This document shows positions 23,661 through 35,264 of a stretch of DNA of 64,000 nucleotides, one piece after another. A model generated the notes under the pieces. The model was not told the DNA's origin. It searched no databases and saw only the letters and a program-made list of their open reading frames with translations. The DNA is from Microvelia longipes (Eukaryota; Arthropoda; Insecta; Hemiptera; Veliidae), in assembly GCA_018340805.1 (NCBI GenBank), contig JACMZG010001870.1, positions 21,333,745 to 21,397,744 of the forward strand. The letters are read 5' to 3'. Position 1 is the stretch's first letter; every line of letters begins with the position of its first letter. The position numbers were made by a program, and so were the translations under genes.

Positions 23661-26020
23661 TGACGATTTACGATTTTATTTTATTTAGCGCCCGATTTTT
23701 TTTTCTATGCTGATATAATTATTTCTAATTTAATAATTTAATTGCTTGATTATCGAACAAGCAATAAACAATACGATTTATAATTTATGTTATTTTCCGC
23801 GTTCGGTTATCGCACACAAATCTTAATGATGCTATATGGTTTTAGCAGGATATTTAGTGTCATCATCTGCAAATAGAAAACAATAAAGTAGTAAACTTAA
23901 TATTACGCAACTATTCATACTTTATTGTGGTTTAAAATTATGGCAAAGCTCTTGCGTTAAATTTAAAACAATGAAAGATGGGTAGGGCAAAGCGATGACA
24001 GATTTCTTTGGTATGTTGGATAATTGTTTTAAATAAATAGGTAGGTTTTAATTTTTTTTACAATTTTGATGCCAAATGGAATTTATGCAACGCCTACGGT
24101 AAAGCTGTAAAATAATTGTTTTTAAGCATCCAAATGATCCTTAAGTGTCATCGTGTACTTTTATGGAGCTTTGATCAAACAGATAATAGTCTTAGAGACA
24201 GACGCAAAAAATCCTCTCGAATTATCTCTTTGAGATTAAAAATGCTCTTATTGCCCTCCGTGACACCTGAAGCGCTAACGGATTTAACCAATGAATTACT
24301 TATTCTCGTGCAGTATAACTTTGCTCTCATGGTGGATAAATAAATATTTTTATTAATTATCTTGTAATTGTTATTCTTATCTTCTATCTTTTGCTTTCTT
24401 CTTATCTCTTCTATTGAGAGAAAGCATTTTAAAAAGAAAATATGTGCCGCCTATTTTTTTACGTCTAAAATCCAAAAAACAGAAAAAAAACATTGGTATC
24501 TATACGTACTTATAAATGTGTGTGTAGAACGATACAGGTCAAAAAGATCAACTGAATTATATATACTACTCGGTACAAAAATCAAGTTTTGTTAATATAA
24601 GAACCTATAGATTTGTGGGAATATTCATCAAGGAGTCTTAAAATAATAGATATTTTAAATATTTAAAAGTTTATGAATAATTTTAGAAGCAATTGTACTG
24701 GGTTGAAGTATTCTGAATTGATCAGCCGTATCTGACTATACCTAATCGTGCAGTTAATAATTTGGTTGCTATTATGACTATTAAGAAATATCTGAAACAC
24801 CGATCTCTCTACAAGAATGTCAAGTGTGTCGTTAAGATAACTTACTAACGTCCAGAGAGTGTGACATTTAATACCTTCACTTTATCCTTTCTCAAATCGT
24901 ACTTATTATTGAGTACAAGAACTTGCAACACAGTCACATGAAACTTAAATACATTTATTTGTGGTCGTTAGTTTTGACATATTGGTTCAATTATCCCGTT
25001 AATATTTGATCATATTTAACACTTAACCTTTTTTTCCTCGTCGCTTAGCTGTCTGTAATTTATATTTTATATTTATGATTTATAATAATTAAAAAGTATA
25101 GCTTATAACAATAAAATTATTAGGTACCCGTTTCAAGTAGTAAGTCTCGCACAATATACCGTGTTATTTTGTACACCGATTTTTGGTTTTTCTAAACTTT
25201 TAAGTTTAGTCTTGCAGTTATATATTTTAATAAATCTCTTTACCCTGATGGCAACTAGAATCCCTAATTCAAAGCTCGGTAGTGGTATCTTAACTATTTT
25301 TGGACTGCTGTCTTCTTTTTTAAAACCTTTTTTCTCGACAATAGTATTATTCTATGCTACTACTAGTATTATTCTATACTACTCCTCCTTTTTACAGTGA
25401 CGGAATAAAAGGAGTGACTACTGAACCACTCTTTCCTTTTATCTTGCAAGCGTTCTTCTCAATTTTTATAAAAAAGTTTTTAAGAAAATGAAATATCCTC
25501 TTCTGGGAATAACATGAACTTTATTTTATTACAATACTCTCTGTCTTTTGCATTAATAATCAACTTAAAATATTTAATAATATAAACGACAGCATTTTTG
25601 ATGGATGTCGTAAATGTAAGACTGAATCTTGTAAAATAAGGGCTTGTCAAGTAGTAAAACTAGCTAAAACCAAGTGGCAAGGAAGGGGGTCCAGATGTCG
25701 CCCTAAAACTAATATCTTAGTTGGCAATATCCCCGTCGCAGCTGTGGCGTGCCTCCCTCAAGTCTATTATTTTTAGAGACAGTAACGCCCCAGGGTCTAA
25801 CTTGACTTTAAACATTGATTTTTATATTAGATTTAGATATAAAGAAGAAAATAGTTTGTTATCGAGTTTATTGTGGTTATTACACATTCAGTACAAGGGT
25901 TTATTAGACTTCAACAAGTCACATGTTTACTTGTAATAAAATTTTTAAAATACTTGTTAACACTTGGATGGACTTGGACTTTTATTTGTTGATTAGTAGA
26001 ACTTAAATTGTAAAAACAAA
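23661..26020. other. Gene-free stretch with unrecognised open frames
   Basis: Frames at 24116-24343, 24368-24595 and 25161-25400 were examined. None shows a domain. The first has the least AT-biased product (leucine-, arginine- and serine-containing) but no splice context that would make it an exon. Nothing else is recognised. Confidence 0.4.
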
Positions 26021-27090
26021 CATAGGTGAATACAAAAGAAATTTTGTATATGAAAAAATCAGATTCGGGGTAACTCTCAATTGATCCTTATCGCATTGAA
26101 TTCGCTCCGCTCATCCTTCCTACTTCGGACTATCTTCGCTTGTCCTCTGAATATAAAAATTACCAAATTTTACTCGAACACAAATTTTACTCGAACACAA
26201 ATTTTACTCTAACACAAATTTTACTCTAACACAAATTTTACTCATAGGTGAATACAAAAGAAATTTTGTATATGAAAAATCAGATTCGGGATAACTCTCA
26301 ATTGATCCTCATCGCATTGAATTCGCTCCGCTCATCCTTCCTACTTCGGACATAAAAATTACCAAATTTTACTCTAACACAAATTTTACTCTAACACAAA
26401 TTTTACTCTAACAAATTTTACTTTAACATTTTATCGAACTCGCTTCGTTTGTCTTTCTACAAACGAATTAAAACTAATTTTAATCCCAGTGGTTACCCAT
26501 CCAGGCACTGGCCCCACTCGATGTTGCTTAACTTTTATGATCCAACAAAAAAAAAAATAAAAACTATAAACTTCTCGTGGTGAAACGAAACATATTACAC
26601 ATTTATGATATATAGGGATATACTTGTACTATATTTCAATTTAATTGGACTATTTTTTAAACATATACAAGTTATTCAATAAAAATTGATCTAATCCTTA
26701 TAATGAGATAAAACTTAGCACTTATGTTTGTCTTATATAAGACTACATGCATGCCAAATCTCAAACTGATCAACAAATTTTCTGCATTTTATACATTTTT
26801 GAAATATTTGCTGAGTCATAAAACATATTTTTCGAATAGCACAACTAGACCTAAATATTGATTTTTGTACTAAGTTGTAACTCTCTAGCGTATAAATAAA
26901 CTGGGAGATACAATGATAACAGACACACAACACACATGCAGACAGACTTTGTGATAACCACTTAGGAGGTTTTAAAAATACCTGAAGCGAATAATCCGTG
27001 TAAATGCCTGGTTTTGGATTTTTTCGTAGGCACAATTTTCCTATATACGTACGGTATAAATGAGGAAAAGTAAAAAGAAAAAGAAATTGC
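26021..27090 (-). repeat. Long copy of 5S-related repeat S with duplicated tail
   Basis: Read on the minus strand: the head at about 27062 (CATTTATACCGTACGTATAT), then AGGTATTTTTAAAACCTCCT, a TGTGTGTTGTGTGTCTG block, and TTACAACTTAGTACAAA. The 5S-like segment is at 26483-26544 (complement includes GCATCGAGT, CCAGTGCCTGGATGGGTAAC and CACTGGGA). A tail of AGCGGAGCGAATTC modules follows. The tail is tandemly duplicated: 26021-26242 and 26243-26436 share about 140 bp and each ends in a 17-bp minisatellite (AAATTTTACTCTAACAC; 26165-26243 and about 26363-26432). The 138-codon frame at 26733-27149 falls within the repeat and is spurious. Confidence 0.75.
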
Positions 27091-27990
27091 ATTCCAAGAG
27101 TGAATTTAATAACAAATATGGGCCCTCGGACCCTTAGCCGCTTCTGCATTCTCCTCCTTCTCCAATTCTGTTATGCTGACGACCATAAGACTAATATTCT
27201 CTACAAATTTTTGGAAATAATTACATTAATTGATTAAACAAAACGCTTCTATCTTTTCTAATCATGTGCTAGGCTACATATTAGACCCAGCTCTAATTCG
27301 ATTATAAAAGAAGTAATAAACAAGAAAACTACAATAAATTTTGATTTCCATTCCGAAGTAATAAATTAATTCATAATATAATTAATTACCGGTACTATAA
27401 CAAAAAATTATTTCTCGAATAAAATATCGATTTATTATTATATAAATTAATCTTAAATGAAACTTTAGTTAAAATAATAGTAATTAAGGAAGTGGCATGA
27501 TTATATCCTGTGAATGAAGTAGAAGATGTTTTTCAGGACCTCTTTCTGAAGGATATTCCCTTAATATTTCATAAACTTTCTCGTTTACTTTCACTGTATT
27601 GATTAAAGTCTTCTGTTAATCGATTTTTTATTCCTAAAAGTTGGAATCAATTATGTCCTATAAATTAAATTAACAGTTTTTTTTTAATTAATTGTTTCTT
27701 CGGAACCTCTTTTATACTATAGAATTTTAATTTTATGAAATAAAATTACTATTATTTTAATATTTTGTTTATATTTTACGATATTTTTAAACGTATTATC
27801 TGTCTGACGTTATGAAGCGTTACATAGAAGGTAAAACAATAGGCCTTTGGGCCTACTGGCCGCTACATGGTGTCGATCCTGGGCCCCAAACCTGCCTATG
27901 TTTTTGCCTTGTGCCTGTTTGTTGTTTATGTAGTCTTGTAAGTTCAATACAACTATGATATTACCAAATTCTCTTTTAACTTTTCCTCAT
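27091..27990. other. Gene-free stretch
   Basis: AT-rich, with one GC islet at 27840-27900 holding short palindromes such as AGGCCTTTGGGCCT. No gene or family is assigned. Confidence 0.45.
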
Positions 27991-28114
27991 TTATACCTTA
28001 GGTATATAGGAAAAGTATTGTGTTTGCAAAAAATCAGAAACCAGGATGAAAATGGAATTGTTCGTTTCAGGCGTTTTTAAGGCCTCTTAAGTGGTTTTTG
28101 CGTAGTTGTCTGTA

Positions 28115-28156
<42 letters not shown>

Positions 28157-28735
28157 TGTTATTATCATAGCACCCAGTGAATTTATGCTAGAGAGCTGAA
28201 ACTTTGTACAAAAATCAGTCTACCACTGCAGTTGTGCTATTCAGAAAATATTTTTTTTATTAAACTAATTAACCCTCAAAATTTGGCCCGCATGTAGCCA
28301 TGAATAAGACTAACATATGTGCATGGATAAGTTTCACCACATTATCAGGATTAGTTCAATTTTTATTGAATGATTTGTATACATTTTTTTTATTTGTAAA
28401 AAAATTGGAAAATATTCCAATTGAGTAAAATTTTGTAAAAAAAAAATTCCCCTTGACGTAATAAATAAGTGTACTTAATTTATTAATTAATTAATTTATT
28501 AATTAATTAATTTATTAATTTATTAATTAATACTACAAGTCTATCTATGATTTTTGGTGGATCATAAAAGTTTAGCAGCATCGAGTGTGTTCAGTGCCTG
28601 GATGGGTGACTGCTGGGAACGAAACGAATCTATTTACTTTCTGAGGACAAGCGAAGTCCGAAGCTGGGAGGATGAGCGTAGCGAATTCGATACAATGAGT
28701 AAAAGTTCCGAGGTACTCCGTGCCTGATTTTTTTT
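27991..28735 (+). repeat. Long copy of 5S-related repeat S
   Basis: The head (TATACCTTAGGTATATAGGA) is followed by AAAAGTATTGTGTTTGCAAA, CGTTTTTAAGGCCTCTTAAG, a TG microsatellite (28120-28155), ATCATAGCACCCAGTG and GCTAGAGAGCTGAAACTTTG. The 5S-like segment follows at 28559-28620 and the tail has GATGAGCGTAGCGAATTCGA. The 5S-like part aligns with the internal control region of 5S rRNA: AGTTTAGCAGCATCGAG resembles box A, and CTGGATGGGTGACTGC resembles box C. An ATTA-type simple repeat fills 28476-28531. Confidence 0.75.
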
Positions 28736-30470
28736 ATTTTGTATTTGCCAAAACCGTGATTTGTTTACATTAAATTATATACTACAATCAGTAAATTAAA
28801 TCGATATAATTACATTAAAAATCGTATATATGTTTTAACCTTACATTTTACTGCATACACATTAAATTTCAACCCAATTTGACATCTTTTCCGGGTTGTG
28901 TGCATTTTTAATATTTTTATTGAGTCATTATAGTGAGTTAATGTGCTTATTCTTAGATTATGTTTAGCGTTCAATCATGACAAAACGAATAGGTTGATAT
29001 CTGTTACTATGTTACAATGTATTTTCCTGATTGTTATTTTAAATGTGTAAGTTTAATTTATAAGTATTTTACTGAATAATAAGTATACTGAGTTTATTTT
29101 ATCAGTCTAATGATTCAATAAAATTAATAAAAGCCCATAATTCGTTCATTATTTTATCATTTATTCGAGCATGTATGCATCATTATTATAGAAGTATAAT
29201 TTTTATGTTAGTCTTGTACTGATGTTAAAAGCTGTCTGGCCGGATTCCTGAGGGTACGAAGTCATCCTACGTACAAGTGCTTTATCCACGGCCCACGCCC
29301 TTCCTTCTTGTAACCTTGATTTCTTAAGTATTTTCTTTGCAAATGTATTGTTTCATAAATGTTTGTTTTATACTCACATAAACAAGCTTAAGTATTATTT
29401 TAGAAAGATTTTCAAATTAAACAAGCGATTAACATAATAATTAAAATTTTATTTGTGTACAACTTGTTAGGTATTATTTATTTCTGAATATTGTCTAATC
29501 AACCTACTATATTTTTTCTGTTTGTAAAAACAATATCTCTGGCGTGGAACTTTTTCAGAAATCCTGTTGATTCATAGAGAGTTTTATCCAATCATTGATT
29601 AAATGAATGAATTTATTTTCAATAAATTCATTCTTATACTAGGGAAGGCCTATTGGTTGAATCTTAAAACATCGAAAAATGAACCTTTTTAGACTCTAAA
29701 CCAATAAAAAAATAAGCTTCAGAGTTCAACCAAATTGAACAGGATTGGACTCCGTGTTTAATCCCCCGGGATGCCGGGGATTGAACACGGGGTTAAACCC
29801 TCGGCCAAATCCCGCCTGTGAACAAAGTATATTAAAAATAATTAATTAAACTTAAGACTTTTATAATTGAACGTTGATTATACAATAACTTATTTTTCTC
29901 ATTATAAAAATAACTCTTTGCCTAGTTGTTGACACATGATTATTCATAATTCTGTTGTTAATTTATTAAAATTTAATTTAAAATAGTAGTAATTTCAACA
30001 GAATCTTAAATCTATATTTAGAAATTCCGTCATCGGTTACAAATATTTATTAACTTAGTTATTGGTCAACCTGTTATTTTTTCTGTATAATTCTCGTTAT
30101 TTTCAAATCATTCATGTAAAATTTAATTAGTTAACATTTTAAAAATAACTTTTATAATCATAATTATATAGAATAAGCGATAAATATTGATCAAAACACA
30201 TATTTTATTGAATAAAGTAAATTTTTTGCCGATTTGAAAAGTTGTAGGTTTAGCCGTAGGTTTCGAAATATTAAAGTTGAAAATTCATTTTTATTTTTAC
30301 ATTTTTGTTTAATAATTGTAACACATTATGTTTATAAGTTAATTTGTTCTTATATGATGTATTAAAGTAGTAAAGAAATCATATGTAAAACTTAAAATTC
30401 ATTATAACCTAATCGATCTACTATTGTCATGTGAAGGTAATTTATAACATGATTTATTTTACTCTGAGAA
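28736..30470. other. Gene-free stretch
   Basis: Includes a small reverse fragment of S around 28868-28960, a GC islet at 29230-29330, and a 15-bp hairpin at 29752-29790 (CCGTGTTTAATCCCC against its complement, one G-T pair, 9-nt loop). No gene was found. Confidence 0.5.
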
Positions 30471-30965
30471 AATAAAATAGGGGTTCGTCGGCTGAAAAAT
30501 CAAGCGAAGGTCGAATGAAGAGCTACATGACCGACATTCGACCTTTAAGAGCCAATGAAGTATTCGGCTGTATATGTTTCGATGGATAGAATGAAAAATA
30601 ATCGAGAATAAATCGATATTTTTCTGCCAAATGGCATATCAATATATTTCTGTTGATCTTCGCCTTTATATTGAGGCGAAGTTTGAAACTTATAGCTCTG
30701 TTGGCTCTTCTATATCTTCCGATATTCGGCACAACTTGAGTTGAACATAAACCTAAACTGCAGTTGTTCGGCTCTACCTGTGCCGAACTTTAACCCTATA
30801 CTTGCTGATGTATAGGGAATTTAGCCGATGAAATCTACGCTTACCATCGATTGAAACTTAGGCCGATGTTCAGCTTATGCAGAAGGTTTCGGCTCAATTA
30901 TTGACTCAATTACAATATAGAGGCGAACGCTCTTTCGGCTCTAAATATTTTGCTTCAACTTTAGT
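30471..30965. repeat. Block dense in TTCGGCT / AGCCGAA motifs
   Basis: About ten copies of TTCGGC(T) or its complement occur in 500 bp, for example near 30484, 30561, 30728, 30767, 30784, 30824, 30862, 30888 and 30931. Some form local hairpins: GGTCGAATGAAG...CATTCGACC at 30510-30545, TTCGCCTTTATATTGAGGCGAA at 30659-30680, and GTTCGGCTCTACCTGTGCCGAAC at 30766-30788. Its higher CG content and motif density contrast sharply with the flanks. It may be the subterminal-repeat region of a DNA transposon, but I could not define ends or a target duplication. The 69-codon minus frame is not a gene. Confidence 0.5.
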
Positions 30966-32736
30966 GTTTTTTCTCAATGATTTTCATGCGTTATAATCTT
31001 ACGGAAAATGATATGTTAGGAACGCGATAAGTGCACAGAACTAAACTCTAATTCATTTTTCCCGTTCTAATAAAATTGTTGCTATAAATCAATATGATTA
31101 GTGTCTGTCTAGTTTTGTTGTTTTGAACCATAGAATATAGAACTATTACAGAAAGAGATCCAGCTGCGTAATGTTTTTGTTTGTCAAAGTTGCAAAACTA
31201 AATGCACAGAATAAAAAGGATCTAAATCTGAAATTGGACAAAATAAACACAGGATAGAACATTATCCAGCATAGCGCTCTTTCTTACGTTTCATTTCTCC
31301 GCATAACCATAATTTTTATTTCTTTAATTAACTTTAAAATTCAATAAAGATAACATTTGCTACAGATATATTTTAACAATATTTAGCACATGTTTACAAT
31401 TTATAATCTACATTTTTTTTGTTTAAGAAATCATCGAAATTTTGATGATGTGTTGACTACACGATTTGAAGAATTAGCTAAAAGATTATTAAATATATAC
31501 ACTTTAACATCAATCTTATGGATAAACAAAAATATTAATCTACTACATGATTATGGAATACAAGGTACTATAGTTTGCATTCAAAAATATTTTAATTGAG
31601 AATAATCCAAATATTAATATACAGTTTATGAGACAATTTATCAAATTTTCTTGATAATAATAAAAAAGTATAAATTATTATTAAAATGTATAATAATATA
31701 TAATTATAATATAATAATAATTATATAATAATATAATTATACAATATTATATAATTATATAGTAATAATAATATAATTAACAATGTATTAATTTTAAAAA
31801 ATATATATTAAATAAAATTTTAAATTTGAATAAAACTCGCCGGTTTAGTTTTTCATAAACACGTTATAAGGAAACGAACGAACACAGGAAAAATTGTATA
31901 AACGTGATTTTTTTTTTATGTTTTCTTCTTTAACATGCCAAATACGAGTGCGAGTGACTTCATAATTTGATCAAACTGCCTTCTGAATATCATGAGGTTT
32001 CGAAGGGAGTAGAAAAAATGTTTCAACCCTTTCAATGTAATATAATAAATCCATTTCTACTATAACACATCTATATAATTTAAAATCGACAAAATACCTA
32101 CATACATTTGTCATACAAAAGTAGTGTCATTTTCTGATATTTTTAGGATTCCAAAAGACCAAATGAAACATATGCTATACTATAATTAGGTTATGTCAAT
32201 ACTTTTATAAATTTTTAATGTTAAGATGTTTACTTGTCATAAGATTTATCGATTTATAAGTTATTATGACATTGCAAGAAGCAAAGGTGGTAAATATTAG
32301 ATATTTGCTGATAGATTTTTTTCTAAACATTTCAAAATATGTAAATACTTTAATAAAATAATTAAATAGTTATAAAAAAACTCGTTGATTATAAATATTG
32401 CAAAAACAAGGAGGCATTGTATATGCAGGGCTAGGCGTCAGGGACTTAAAAATGTGACCTATATAACTTGTCCAAGCTATCAGGATATGTTTTGCATAAA
32501 AATTCTATCATTTATTTTATTTTTTATGATTCAACGTATGAAACAAAGTTTTTGACCCTGTGACCTCACACATAAAGTTACGTATTATTTTTTTATTCGC
32601 ACACATTGCATTTTTTTCGGACAAGGATTTTACATGGTCAAATGAAGCATTTTACAAATTAAAGTATGCCTGTAATAATATTGGTTTCAATGTCAATTGA
32701 ATTTCGATTCACCAGAATTTTAAATATTTTAAATTA
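30966..32736. other. Gene-free AT-rich stretch
   Basis: No gene is seen. 31688-31785 is TAATA-type simple sequence. The 69-codon frame at 31390-31599 has no domain. Confidence 0.5.
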
Positions 32737-33095
32737 TTTAGAATTTAAATTTCTTGAAGACTACAGTCCTTTATAAATATTAATTTATTTAATAACCTTT
32801 ACATAAATCTTCACAACGTTTCATTGAGCGAAGCTCAACATCTTCAGGTGAAATCAAATGAAACTAAATTTGTAATGTAAAAAATTTTTTTATAAACAAA
32901 ATATAAAATTTAAATTAATTTAGAAAATGACAGAAAATGTCAGTAAACCAAAATATTAAGGAGGCATAGACAGATTATTAAGATAACGGTGATTTGAGCT
33001 TCGCTCAATGAAACGTTGTGAAGATTTATGTAAAGGTTATTAAATAAATTAATATTTATAAAGGACTGTAGTCTTCAAGAAATTTAAATTCTAAA
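32737..33095. repeat. Perfect 102-bp inverted repeat with 155-nt loop
   Basis: The arms 32737-32838 and 32994-33095 are exact reverse complements over 102 bp. On the minus strand the left arm is entered through CTGAAGATG (32839-32847), then TTGAGCTTCGCTCAA and TGAAACGTT. This motif string resembles the ends of some Penelope-like and other retroelements. Identity of the arms implies a recent duplication or active homogenisation. No coding sequence lies in the loop. Confidence 0.85.
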
Positions 33096-33220
33096 TATAT
33101 ATCATACCAGTCCAAAAAAAAATTACTCTTTTATTTTAAATTATCTTAATTCTTTAATAATCGATTAGTTTTAGTAAAACTTGTTACCTATATATTTTAC
33201 GCAATTTTTACTTTTCTTTA

Positions 33221-34082
33221 TTTATACCGTAGGTATGGAAGAAAAGTATTGTTGACACAATATAATTGTGCGAGAGACAAAACTCGGTAGTATCAAAATG
33301 AGGAAAGTATTGTATTTACAAAACAAATCGAAACCAGGATGTCATCGGAATTATCAGTTTCATGTATTTTCAAGACCTCCTGATTAGTTTTCTCTAAGTT
33401 GTCTGTCTGTATGTGTGTGTGTGTTTGTAATCATCATAGCTTCCAGTGTATTTATGCTAGAGAGTTAAAACTTTGTAGAAATAGAAATCAGATTATAGTA
33501 TTTGTGCAATTTGGATTTTTTTTAATTCATGGACCCATAATATTGACTCAGTAAAAATCTCAAATTTCAAAAAAATTATAAAACGCGGAAAAATGTTGCG
33601 ACCAATTTGAGATTTTGCGCGCATGTTGCTATGTATAAGACTTACATTTGTACTACGTTTCATTTCATTATCTGCATTAATTCAATTGTTATCAAATGAC
33701 TTGTGTACGTTTTTTTTTAAATTGCAAAAATCAAAAATAATCCAAATGAGTTGAAATTCAGTACAAATGTATACCTTTACGTTATAAATAAGTACACTAA
33801 GTTTTAATTCTATAAGAAATATCCATGATTTTCGTTGGATCATAAAAGTTAGGCAACATCGAGCATGGTCAGGGCCTTGATGGATGACCGCTGGGAATGA
33901 AAGGGATGTATGTTCTTTCTGCGTACGAGCGAAGCGAGTTAAATGAAATGTTGCAGTATACATTTAACGACTTGTATAATTTGAGGATGAGCGAAGCGAG
34001 TCCGAAGTAGGGAGGATAAGGGTAGCGAATCCGATGTGATGAGGAAAAGTTCCGGACCTCGGGTACAAGTTACCCGATTTCT
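33221..34082 (+). repeat. Long copy of 5S-related repeat S
   Basis: This is the best-preserved copy. The head is TTTATACCGTAGGTATGGAA, followed by AGGAAAGTATTGTATTTACA, a TGTGTGTGTG run, ATCATCATAGCTTCCAGTG and GCTAGAGAGTTAAAACTTTG. The 5S-like segment is at 33838-33899 (AGTTAGGCAACATCGAGC, then CTTGATGGATGACCGCTGGG). The tail has two GAGCGAAGCGAGT modules and GATAAGGGTAGCGAATCCGA. The 93-codon minus frame at 33682-33963 lies within it and is spurious. No reverse transcriptase or transposase is present, so the mobilising machinery is unknown. Confidence 0.8.
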
Positions 34083-34991
34083 TTTAATTTTGTTTTTTTT
34101 TTAATGCGAGTCATACTTATCATACCTGGAATATGACATACGCCAATTTTAGGTTATTGTTTAATGTTTGGCTTTAAACATTATTTTTGCTTCAAAATTT
34201 TCCTGATTATTTTAAAGGTGACGTCTCTTATTCTAAAATCTTGTAAAGTTCGTGATTTATAGTGATTTAATTCTTTTTATTTTAATAGTTTTAGATATTA
34301 TGATATAATAACCGTAAAAAATGCACAATACTGTAATATTTTTTAATTTTTTGTGTCAAAAAAAATTTGAAAGCGATCTTTATTGAAAGTTTAAAAAATT
34401 ATCTGAAAAAATTAGTGTGAAATTATTATTTTACAATAAAGTTTTTAAAAGAACTAAAACAGACTGTGAAAAAAACTTGATAGAGATCTGACACTTCATA
34501 AGATTCGATTTCGAAGAGTAAAAAGAAAGAAAATCGGAGGGAAAGTGTGAAGGATAAGATTCAGTCAACCTCTGACAGATGCAAGGAAAATATTTAATAG
34601 TACATTTAAAGAAAATAATTATTGTCTATAGTCTAGGATACACGAGTTAAAGTAACCATTTGTTAATAAAGGGCCATACAAGGCAATATCAACACACTCA
34701 TAATTTACTGTATTTAAATTTTTGACACCAATATGAAAAATGATGAAAGGTCCCTTGATCCAGAGTTCTCGATCTAGATAGGATTAGGGATTGGAAATTA
34801 CTCAATCCTCCAATTACTCAATTCATAGATTGGGATTGGATTAGGAACACTTTGAAATTATCATCTCTACAACCTTAGAAAAAATTCAAACAGTTATAAG
34901 TAAATTGACAATACATAAAAAATAGTATAAGTTATAAAGTCAGGTTTGAAACATCGATGTAACAGGGGGTTAGAAAAGGAAAATTCTAACA
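34083..34991. other. Gene-free stretch
   Basis: Nothing is recognised. Short tandem-like ATTGGGATTGGATTAGG and CAATTACTCAATT sequence occurs at 34775-34855. Confidence 0.45.
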
Positions 34992-35264
34992 AGATTCATC
35001 TTCTCATCACCTACCATTATCTAAAGTTTCATCTCCGCATCACCTACAATTGTCTAACGTTTCATCTCCTCATCACCTACAATTGTCTAACGTTTCATCT
35101 CCTCATCACCTACCATTGTCTAACGTTTCATCTCCGCATCACCTACACTTCTCTAACGTTTCATCTCCTCATCACCTACACTTCTCTAACGCTTTATCTC
35201 CTCATCACCTACACTTCTCTAACGTTTCATCTCCTTACCTCCTGCACTGTCCCACGATTTATCT
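34992..35264. repeat. 33-bp minisatellite, about 8 copies
   Basis: The unit is GTTTCATCTCCTCATCACCT followed by ACACTTCTCTAAC, with few differences among the central copies. As 33 is divisible by three, two + frames stay open (34946-35293 and 35050-35301) and give 11-residue repeats such as LTFHLLITYNC and SNVSSPHHLPL. I regard both frames as a by-product of the repeat length. No start context, splice sites or domain support a protein. Confidence 0.85.

Noticed and set aside
24116..24343. 75-residue + strand frame with leucine-rich stretches as a possible exon
   Set aside because: Composition is somewhat protein-like, but no convincing acceptor/donor pair and no recognised motif, so it is left as unassigned.
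26733..27149. 138-residue minus-strand hypothetical protein
   Set aside because: Lies entirely in a copy of repeat S. The same region in other copies is not open.
32818..32850. Confident hammerhead ribozyme call
   Set aside because: The CTGAAGA and GAAAC boxes with a good stem II are visible, but stem III and the cleavage triplet could not be identified by eye. It is kept only as a hypothesis.
33838..33899. Genuine 5S rRNA gene
   Set aside because: Only the internal part of 5S is present, with substitutions, inside an interspersed repeat found at several sites. The 5' third and 3' end of 5S are missing.
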